From the NCBI GenBank assembly GCA_026002045.1, contig BOAV01000134.1, positions 1-5,210 on the forward strand: a stretch of 5,210 nt of DNA, read 5' to 3'. Under the pieces are notes generated by a model, which had not been told where the DNA came from, ran no database searches, and saw only the letters and a list, made by a program, of their open reading frames with translations. The position numbers were made by a program, and so were the translations under genes. This document shows positions 1 through 5,210 of the stretch, piece by piece. This stretch comes from Spirochaetia bacterium (GTDB lineage Bacteria; Spirochaetota; Spirochaetia; Treponematales; Breznakiellaceae). How positions within the stretch are numbered: the stretch's first letter is position 1; each line of letters opens with the position of its first letter.

Positions 1-4
1 AAAA

Positions 5-10
5 CTCCTT
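5..10 (-). promoter_or_regulatory. Strong Shine-Dalgarno AAGGAG for a gene beyond the left edge
   Basis: On the minus strand the exporter's stop TAA runs directly into AAGGAG, followed by TTTT to the window edge. This is the best ribosome binding site in the window and is placed to serve a start codon a few bases outside. It suggests the operon continues downstream. Confidence 0.6.
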
Positions 11-1844
11 ATTGGGGCTGTTCTACAATTTTTGCCATGTTCTTAAATTTAGCATTGTTTTCGATTAAATAATCATAAGTACCCATATCAATAATATTTC
101 CATCCTCCATTAAACAAATTTTATCACATTCCCGTACCGTAGAAAGCCTATGTGCAATAATAATTATCGTTTTTGAATGTTTTAAATTATGTATGGCATC
201 CATCACCGCATCTTCGGTTATTGAATCAAGCGCGCTGGTGGCTTCATCCATAACCAGTATGGGCGGATCATGATATAAAGCCCGGGCTATCCCTATACGC
301 TGCCGCTGCCCGCCGGATAATCTAATGCCCCTTTCCCCAACCGTGGTATTATAACCCTCCGGCAGATCCCGGGTAATAAAATTATGAAGATTAGCCGTTT
401 GCGCCGCATATTCAATCAATTCCACATTTCGGTCTTTTTCCGGAATGCCCAAAGCAATATTAGCCGCAATTGTATCATCACACAAGAATATCTGCTGGGA
501 AACATACCCGAAATTACGCTGCCACGAATTAAGCAAGGGTCTATTTTCATATTTGATATCACTTGTTATCACCGGAATATCATCGGCAAGAATTTCTCCG
601 CCGCTTGGTATTAACAAACCCATAATGACATCTACCAGGGTCGTTTTTCCGCATCCCGTGGTTCCCACCAAACCAATGGTATTATTCTTTATTATGGATA
701 AGTTAATATTTTTTATGGCAGGTGTATTTGAGGCATGATAAGAAAATTGTAAATTTTTCAAATCAATACGGCCGGAAAAGGGTACTCGATCCGTGCCCAT
801 TGGTTGTATACCAGAATCTCCACAGGATTGTGAAAGCGAAGTCATTTCCTCATAAAGTATATCCACCAAACGACCATAATATCGGATATTTGCAACTTCG
901 TGAAAAACTCCCTGGATGAGCGGCATCATACGCATTATGGCAAATGCATATACAGCCAACAGCGGCAAAATTTGGTCAAGGGACCTGTTAATACGTAATA
1001 AAATCAGAACAAGTACAATACCAAAACCTACCGCCAATGGCTGCATTGTTCGTGATGGGACTGAAGATAATATTTGATTCTTTGACTGTGAGGTAGTATA
1101 AAGTTTTGCTCCGCCTTTATACATATCCCAGTAATATGATTCTTTACCAAGTATCTTAATATCCTTAATTCCACCAAAGGCTTCCGCAACAGATTTAAAT
1201 CTAAGAAAATTTGATTCATCCAAACTATTCCCATAACTGATCAGCCTTGGACGTACAATCCCAAAAAGCACCGCATATAAACCGCCAAAAAGGATACAGG
1301 CTATGATTGATACTAAAGGGTTTATAATGATCAATAATACGAACGTAGCAAGTATCAAAAAAAAGCTTACAAAGAAATCCATAGCCGGGCCCAATACACC
1401 GGCAATAATCAGGTCAATCTCATTCAGAATTTTTTTTGACAGTTCCCCTGTATTTCGATCCAGAAAATACTGATATGGCTGGGATAGATACATTTTAAAT
1501 AATTTTGATTCCAATTCATATTTTCCATTCGCAGTATACCGATATACTATATTTGAAACAATCATTTTCAATATGGTTGATACACAAACAATTATAAAAA
1601 ATGCAACGCCGATAAATATCAGAAAAGAACCTGTGTCCTCAAATTTTAATAAATCATAAAGATATGATAGATATTTTTGCTTCTTTATTATCGAAGTATC
1701 GGAAATAACCGCCATAAAAGGGGCCATAGAGCCAATACCGGCCATTTCCAATAAGGCTGAAATAATTATAACTATAGTTATCGGTACAAGCTGCCGCCGT
1801 TTTTTCTTTGAAAACAAAGATATCAGTTTTAAAAAGGCAGACAT
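9..1844 (-). CDS. ABC exporter, half-transporter with fused membrane and ATPase domains; PglK/MsbA-type, probable lipid-linked glycan flippase
   Basis: A complete 611-residue half-transporter expected to work as an inner-membrane homodimer. About six hydrophobic spans are visible (near 19-43, 73-98, 148-173, 174-197, 266-284 and 289-312). The ATPase domain has Walker A GTTGCGKTT (394-402), Q-loop Q450, the exporter X-loop TVGERG (501-506), signature LSGGQ (509-513), Walker B ILVMDE (529-534), D-loop SALD (537-540) and switch H565. All key residues are intact. The N-terminal stretch ALLEMAGIGSMAPF (30-43) resembles PglK, the Campylobacter flippase for the undecaprenyl-linked heptasaccharide, more than peptide or drug exporters, and the sugar-nucleotide neighbours agree. 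MsbA-like lipid export remains possible, and sequence alone does not give the cargo. The start ATG (1842-1844) shares one base with the stop of the fusion gene. Base composition is lower in GC than rmlB over most of its length. Certain as an ABC exporter, about 0.7 as a glycan flippase. Confidence 0.95.
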   Translation of the reverse strand: MSAFLKLISLFSKKKRRQLVPITIVIIISALLEMAGIGSMAPFMAVISDTSIIKKQKYLSYLYDLLKFEDTGSFLIFIGVAFFIIVCVSTILKMIVSNIVYRYTANGKYELESKLFKMYLSQPYQYFLDRNTGELSKKILNEIDLIIAGVLGPAMDFFVSFFLILATFVLLIIINPLVSIIACILFGGLYAVLFGIVRPRLISYGNSLDESNFLRFKSVAEAFGGIKDIKILGKESYYWDMYKGGAKLYTTSQSKNQILSSVPSRTMQPLAVGFGIVLVLILLRINRSLDQILPLLAVYAFAIMRMMPLIQGVFHEVANIRYYGRLVDILYEEMTSLSQSCGDSGIQPMGTDRVPFSGRIDLKNLQFSYHASNTPAIKNINLSIIKNNTIGLVGTTGCGKTTLVDVIMGLLIPSGGEILADDIPVITSDIKYENRPLLNSWQRNFGYVSQQIFLCDDTIAANIALGIPEKDRNVELIEYAAQTANLHNFITRDLPEGYNTTVGERGIRLSGGQRQRIGIARALYHDPPILVMDEATSALDSITEDAVMDAIHNLKHSKTIIIIAHRLSTVRECDKICLMEDGNIIDMGTYDYLIENNAKFKNMAKIVEQPQ

Positions 1845-1861
1845 TATATGATTAATTCCTT
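1842..1861 (-). promoter_or_regulatory. TAATG junction with upstream AAGGA, kinase fusion to ABC exporter
   Basis: AAGGA (1857-1861) lies 12 bases before the exporter's ATG, a somewhat long spacing, and lies within the last codons of the fusion gene. The stop TAA (1844-1846) and the ATG (1842-1844) share one base. Both point to coupled translation. Confidence 0.65.
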
Positions 1862-3748
1862 AACCGTCTCTTTATACGCCTTCACATTCCCAATATCGTG
1901 CATCTTGCCGTCCAATACTATTCCGTTTAAACCGCTTCCTATACATGCAGCCAGGGCTTCAGTCAATCCTATTTCCGCTGTTTCATGTTCTTCATTCTGA
2001 ATATTATTTTCGAGGATATTAAATACTTCAGGCGTTAATACATACTGCCCAAACACCGAATAATACCGCCCCGTCATCACAAGCTCTTTTTTTGCTGTTT
2101 CCACCGATGGTTTTTCAATAAACTTTTCTATTTTTATTTTAGTACGTGTTTCATCTTCCCATGTACCTGATACCACTCCATAATGTATCACTTCCTCCGG
2201 TGATATCGGATGTACTGCGATTAAGGGTCTTTCACTTTGTTCGTATGCTTCAAGCATCTGCAGGCTGCAATTTTTTGTTTCTGACGAATAGAGGGTATCA
2301 CCCAAAAGCAATAGTACCGGTTCGTGTTCGCAAAAATCACGGCACTGATACACCGCGTGTCCGAATCCGCGTCTTTCATGCTGTATTATAAACCTCAGCT
2401 TTTGTCCTATCTCAAAAATTTTTTCCTCATAATTGTGCATTGCAGCAGATAGTTTTTCCAAATGCTTCTCAGGCAAAGACTTTTGAAAAAAGTTTTCATA
2501 CAATTCCCGGTCCTTTTCGTCCCCAAGTACCAGACATATTTCTTCTATATCGGCTTCGTGTAATTGTTCAAGCAAAATTAAAATTGCGGGTTTTAATAAA
2601 CCATCCTTATCCACAAAGGGCATCATTTCTTTTTTCAAAAAACGTGTCGCCGGATACAGCCTTGTTCCAAACCCTGCTACGGGAATAATTGCTTTTCTTA
2701 CCCGATGTTTTGGTTTTATGGTCAGCGTGTAAGAAGTTAATCCGTTTTGATCCAGATAAGCGGCAAGCGTTTTTTGAGAAACCTCATCCTTCGCCAAAAA
2801 CTGGATAGAGCCGTCCCCCTGGGAACCAACCCCTTTCCCGCCATAACTTATACTTTTTACCTTTTCATCATTCAGGAATTGATGTAATTTCGGGGCGGTT
2901 AATTCTCCGGGTGATGCGGGCGCCACCATTGCATCGAAAATCTCCTGCGCCTCCGTCATCAGCTTTCCCAGAGAGACGGCGTCTCCCGTCTTCATATATG
3001 CGATGGCGCGTTCTATTATTTCCTGGTTTTTTACTCCCAGCGCTTCCTGTACTTTCTTTTCCTTTTCATCTGCGGCAAAAGGGTAGCATTTATTTAAATC
3101 AGATAATATTCTAATCGTATCTTTTGCCGCATTTAAATTGGCAAAGACCCAATATAACGGCTTTTTAATCACCAACCTTTCTACTGCTATTTCATCCCCG
3201 TCAAAATACATACACACAGGAGATCCGCCGAAGGCACAGGCCTGGTCGAGTCTGCCGCAGCGGGATTTTGTCCGCTGCTCGCCTTTAAAGGCAATGTTCA
3301 TCTCCCCTATGGTATTAAGATTAAGTTCGTATAACTGGTTAAACGCTCTGGCAACAAGAACACAAATAGCGGCGCTTGAAGAAAGACCGCTCTTCATCGG
3401 AAGCGTCATACCCGTAATCGTTATTTTCATGCCGCCAACGTTATAATGTTCTTTGATATAAGAAGCGACACCCGCAACATAGGCAAAGTAACTATCAGAA
3501 GAAGCGACCCCGCGCAGTTCTTTTGTTTGCATGGATGAATCAAAATCCGTCCAGGTATTTTTTAATTCCGCAGCGATACTCTGCATGCTGAAACGGTCAG
3601 CCTTTTCTACCGTGGCATAAATACCCTGTTCGATCCCCGTAACAATGGCGGCGCCGGGTACGATATCCGCATTGATCATCCGGTGCAATCCGGCCCAATC
3701 GCTGTGCTCGCCAAAAAGGCAGAGGCGGCCGGGGACAAATATATTCAT
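1844..3748 (-). CDS. Fusion protein: GHMP-family sugar kinase + GalU/RmlA-like sugar-1-phosphate nucleotidyltransferase
   Basis: A 634-residue protein with two enzymes. Residues 1-348 are a GHMP kinase of galactokinase type: PGRLCLFGEHSDWAG (6-20; E14, H15 and D17 match sugar-binding residues of galactokinase GEHTD), ATP loop PMKSGLSSSAA (117-127), CGRLDQ (164-169) with D168 at the catalytic Asp position of galactokinase CG-MDQ, and an odd third motif GGKGVGSQGDG (303-313). Residues 351-634 are a nucleotidyltransferase: AGFGTRLYPAT (358-368), KKEMMP (372-377), GFGHAV (461-466), GDT with putative metal ligand D484, YGVV (523-526), IEKFIEKP (540-547), AEIGLTEA (591-598) and HDIGN with second metal ligand D618. 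Inferred reaction: free sugar + ATP to sugar-1-P, then NTP to NDP-sugar, in the cytoplasm. The linker is only a few residues and has no obvious internal start. I chose ATG 3746-3748, not the ATG at 3815-3817: the earlier one adds 23 residues without family resemblance and overlaps rmlB by 70 bases. Substrate sugar and nucleotide (UTP or dTTP) are unknown. Confidence 0.9.
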   Translation of the reverse strand: MNIFVPGRLCLFGEHSDWAGLHRMINADIVPGAAIVTGIEQGIYATVEKADRFSMQSIAAELKNTWTDFDSSMQTKELRGVASSDSYFAYVAGVASYIKEHYNVGGMKITITGMTLPMKSGLSSSAAICVLVARAFNQLYELNLNTIGEMNIAFKGEQRTKSRCGRLDQACAFGGSPVCMYFDGDEIAVERLVIKKPLYWVFANLNAAKDTIRILSDLNKCYPFAADEKEKKVQEALGVKNQEIIERAIAYMKTGDAVSLGKLMTEAQEIFDAMVAPASPGELTAPKLHQFLNDEKVKSISYGGKGVGSQGDGSIQFLAKDEVSQKTLAAYLDQNGLTSYTLTIKPKHRVRKAIIPVAGFGTRLYPATRFLKKEMMPFVDKDGLLKPAILILLEQLHEADIEEICLVLGDEKDRELYENFFQKSLPEKHLEKLSAAMHNYEEKIFEIGQKLRFIIQHERRGFGHAVYQCRDFCEHEPVLLLLGDTLYSSETKNCSLQMLEAYEQSERPLIAVHPISPEEVIHYGVVSGTWEDETRTKIKIEKFIEKPSVETAKKELVMTGRYYSVFGQYVLTPEVFNILENNIQNEEHETAEIGLTEALAACIGSGLNGIVLDGKMHDIGNVKAYKETVKELII

Positions 3749-3750
3749 TA
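3746..3750 (-). promoter_or_regulatory. TAATG stop-start junction, rmlB to kinase fusion
   Basis: The TAA of rmlB and the ATG of the fusion gene share one A. The upstream bases give only a run of six G (3757-3762) and no clean AGGAGG-like site, so re-initiation by ribosomes finishing rmlB is the likely way this start is used. This junction also decides the start codon in favour of 3748. Confidence 0.75.
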
Positions 3751-4848
3751 ACCGCGCCCCCCGTAATTCCTTTCCACCCACTTCTGATACTCCCCGCTGC
3801 GGATGCCGTCGATCCATGCCGTGTTCGCCAGATACCAGTCCACGGTCTTTTCAAGCCCCGCCTCAAAACTTACTTCCCGCTGCCACCCCAGTTCCCGCTT
3901 GATTTTGGAGCAGTCGATGGCATAGCGCCGGTCGTGGCCGGGCCGGTCTTTTACATAAATGATGGCCCCCCGGACTTTGACGGGATCAAGGCGTGCCTTT
4001 TCTGACACGATGCCGATCAGGGTGTCCAGGAGTTTGATATTCTCCCACTCGTTCTCCCCGCCGATATTGTACTTTTCCCCGGTTACACCCTTTTGCATAA
4101 CGGCCCAGACAGCCGAATTGTGGTCCTCCACATACACCCAGTCCCGGATGTTTTTGCCGTCCCCGTACACCGGCAGGGGCTTCCCCTCAAGCATGTTGAG
4201 GATCATCAGGGGGATGAGCTTTTCGGGAAACTGAAAGGGGCCGTAATTGTTGGAACAGTTTGACAGGGTCACCGGCAGCCCGTAGGTATGGTGATAGGCC
4301 ATCACCAGGTGATCGCTTGACGCCTTGCTCGCCGAATAGGGGGACCGGGGATCGTAGGCCGTAGTCTCGGTAAAATACCCCGTCTCCCCCAGGGAGCCGT
4401 ATACCTCATCGGTGCTGATGTGGTGAAAGAGCTTGTCCGCAGTATTACTGTTCTGCCAATAAGCGCGGGCCGCATCCAGCAGGGTAAAGGTCCCCATCAC
4501 ATTGGTTTTGATGAAAGCCTCAGGTCCCAGAATAGACCGGTCCACATGGCTTTCCGCGGCGAAATGCACCACCGTGTCGATATCGTATTTCTTAAACAGT
4601 GTTTCTACAAAGGAGCGGTCACAGATATTGCCGTGTTCAAAAAAATACCGGGCCGTTCCCGTAGTATTACTGTTGCCGAATTGCTTTTCTATATCCGCAA
4701 GGCTCGCGGCATTCCCCGCATAGGTCAGGGCATCCAGGTTGATGATCCGGCCGGTAAAGGCAGGGGTCCTGTTCAGCAAAGTATGAATAAAGTTGACGCC
4801 GATGAACCCGGCGCCGCCGGTGACTAAGACGTTACTCAGGGTACGCAT
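3748..4848 (-). CDS. rmlB: dTDP-glucose 4,6-dehydratase
   Basis: RmlB converts dTDP-D-glucose to dTDP-4-keto-6-deoxy-D-glucose with bound NAD+, the second step of dTDP-L-rhamnose synthesis. The 366 residues match the family length (about 340-361). Visible marks in order: Rossmann loop GGAGFIG (11-17), AAESHVDRS (97-105), catalytic HHISTDEVYG with T146, D147 and E148, the SDR pair Y171/K175 in SPYSASK, NCSNNYGPFQFPEK (197-210), IRDWVYVEDH (234-243) and DRPGHDRRYAID (301-312). The tail, WYLANTAW to NYGGRG, closely follows E. coli RmlB, which argues the protein is complete. The ATG at 4846-4848 puts the Rossmann loop at the usual distance from the N-terminus; a GGAG lies 14 bases upstream, rather far, so coupling from rmlD probably helps. 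Compared with E. coli there are roughly nine extra residues after LADIEK (about 56-65). The stop TAA shares its last A with the next gene's ATG. Confidence 0.97.
   Translation of the reverse strand: MRTLSNVLVTGGAGFIGVNFIHTLLNRTPAFTGRIINLDALTYAGNAASLADIEKQFGNSNTTGTARYFFEHGNICDRSFVETLFKKYDIDTVVHFAAESHVDRSILGPEAFIKTNVMGTFTLLDAARAYWQNSNTADKLFHHISTDEVYGSLGETGYFTETTAYDPRSPYSASKASSDHLVMAYHHTYGLPVTLSNCSNNYGPFQFPEKLIPLMILNMLEGKPLPVYGDGKNIRDWVYVEDHNSAVWAVMQKGVTGEKYNIGGENEWENIKLLDTLIGIVSEKARLDPVKVRGAIIYVKDRPGHDRRYAIDCSKIKRELGWQREVSFEAGLEKTVDWYLANTAWIDGIRSGEYQKWVERNYGGRG
4440..4452 (-). repeat. 12-base direct repeat inside rmlB, copy 2; contains an 11-base palindrome
   Basis: Second exact copy of AGTATTACTGTT (4441-4452), encoding NSNT at residues 133-136 in the length-variable loop before KLFHHIST. 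With the preceding C it forms CAGTATTACTG (4440-4450), a perfect inverted repeat around a central T. The other copy has one mismatch at the outer base. Confidence 0.5.
4663..4674 (-). repeat. 12-base direct repeat inside rmlB, copy 1 in gene order
   Basis: The plus-strand sequence AGTATTACTGTT also occurs exactly at 4441-4452. In rmlB it encodes NSNT at residues 59-62, within a loop longer than in E. coli RmlB. The two copies are 222 bases apart, in the same reading frame, and AT-rich against a GC-rich gene. Confidence 0.5.
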
Positions 4849-5210
4849 GTTTTTAAGTATTGCTCCAAACTCGCGTCCCAGGCGGGTATCTCAATGCCCA
4901 GGGCGGCCTGTATCTTGCCTTTGTCCAACACCGAATAAGCCGGGCGCGTTACCTTTGCGGGAAATTCGGCGCTGGTGCAGGGCTTAACCGCGCAGTCTTT
5001 AGTGAGCAGCCCGAGTTTTTTGCCCTGCGCGTAGATTTCCTGCGCAAAATCAAACCAGGTAATGTTCCCCTCGTTGGTGTAATGATAGATACCGGGGGAA
5101 ATCAGTTTACCGCCCTCAACCACCGCAATTAACAGTGTTACTGCGTTGGCCAAATCATAAGCCCAGGTGGGGCTGCCCCGCTGGTCATTCACCACCGAAA
5201 CGCTGTCACG
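4836..5210 (-). CDS. rmlD: dTDP-4-dehydrorhamnose reductase, C-terminal part (5' end beyond window)
   Basis: RmlD reduces dTDP-4-dehydro-L-rhamnose with NAD(P)H in the cytoplasm, the last step of dTDP-L-rhamnose synthesis. Only the last 124 codons are here; the family is usually about 290-300 residues, so the N-terminal Rossmann GxxGxxG and the YxxxK catalytic pair lie outside. The frame is open to the right edge and is read as a continuing gene, because the sequence before the GTG at 5195 still reads like RmlD (RDSVSVVNDQRGSPTWAYDL, matching the family's V-DQ-GSPT-A-DLA block). Further family marks are GIYHYTNEGNITWFDFAQEI and, near the end, TRPAYSVLDKGKI (E. coli has SRPGNSRLNTEKF at this place). 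The TGA stop at 4836-4838 lies inside the start of rmlB, giving a 13-base overlap and likely translational coupling. Identity is confident from the C-terminal half; catalytic residues cannot be checked. Confidence 0.93.
   Translation of the reverse strand, partial: RDSVSVVNDQRGSPTWAYDLANAVTLLIAVVEGGKLISPGIYHYTNEGNITWFDFAQEIYAQGKKLGLLTKDCAVKPCTSAEFPAKVTRPAYSVLDKGKIQAALGIEIPAWDASLEQYLKTCVP

Noticed and set aside
2405..2430. A5/T6 run (2405-2416) as a possible terminator
   Set aside because: It lies inside a conserved coding frame, has no GC-rich stem, and translation continues through it.
1847..2698. Calling the second half of the fusion RmlA because of its rml neighbours
   Set aside because: The N-terminal motifs (AGFGTRLYPAT, KKEMMP) and GFGHAV are closer to GalU than to the RmlA pattern, so neighbours alone do not justify the name. 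Nucleotide use is left open.
1844..3748. Bifunctional fucokinase/GDP-fucose pyrophosphorylase (FKP)
   Set aside because: FKP has the pyrophosphorylase first and the kinase last, is considerably longer, and its pyrophosphorylase lacks these GalU-type motifs.
3749..3817. Upstream ATG (3815-3817) giving the kinase fusion 23 more residues
   Set aside because: The extra residues are Arg/Gly-rich, overlap the conserved tail of rmlB in another frame, and GHMP kinases of this type begin right at the PGR-GEH motif. The TAATG junction supports 3748.
3597..3866. 89-codon minus-strand frame across the rmlB/kinase junction
   Set aside because: It is an off-frame reading of the two real genes, rich in Arg and Gly, with no family resemblance.
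4420..4827. 135-codon plus-strand frame opposite rmlB
   Set aside because: Antisense shadow of a GC-rich gene; the real product on the other strand is conserved over its full length and the shadow has no recognisable domain.

Overview
The window is a compact, single-direction piece of a bacterial surface-glycan operon. Everything real lies on the minus strand, so it is read from high to low coordinates. The order of transcription is: the end of rmlD (dTDP-4-dehydrorhamnose reductase, cut by the right edge), rmlB (dTDP-glucose 4,6-dehydratase), a two-domain fusion of a GHMP-family sugar kinase and a GalU/RmlA-like sugar-1-phosphate nucleotidyltransferase, and a PglK/MsbA-type ABC exporter. Coding is almost unbroken: rmlD and rmlB overlap by 13 bases, and both following junctions are the one-base overlap TAATG. 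The only bases outside genes are the last eight after the exporter's stop. An AAGGAG sequence overlaps that stop, so another gene probably begins just beyond the left edge. I see no promoter, terminator, RNA gene, mobile element or CRISPR array.

The genes fit one theme, making activated sugars and moving a lipid-linked glycan across the membrane. RmlB and RmlD perform the second and last steps of dTDP-L-rhamnose synthesis; RmlA and RmlC are not in the window. The fusion protein should phosphorylate a free sugar at C1 and then couple it to a nucleotide, giving a second activated sugar by salvage. The exporter resembles flippases that turn lipid-linked oligosaccharides across the inner membrane. 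An O-antigen-like, capsule or glycoprotein locus would all fit.

Base composition is uneven. The rml part is GC-rich (about 48-62% in the 60-base lines I counted by hand). The fusion gene is mixed, and many exporter lines fall to 25-42%, with GC-richer patches over the conserved ATPase motifs. This suggests a mosaic locus, as is common for polysaccharide clusters. The host is a bacterium that makes dTDP-rhamnose. I cannot place it reliably; a spirochaete such as Treponema is only a weak guess.

The most interesting item is the kinase-nucleotidyltransferase fusion, whose domain order is the reverse of the known fucokinase/GDP-fucose pyrophosphorylase and whose sugar and nucleotide specificity cannot be settled by reading. 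I found nothing that clearly amounts to a wholly new system.
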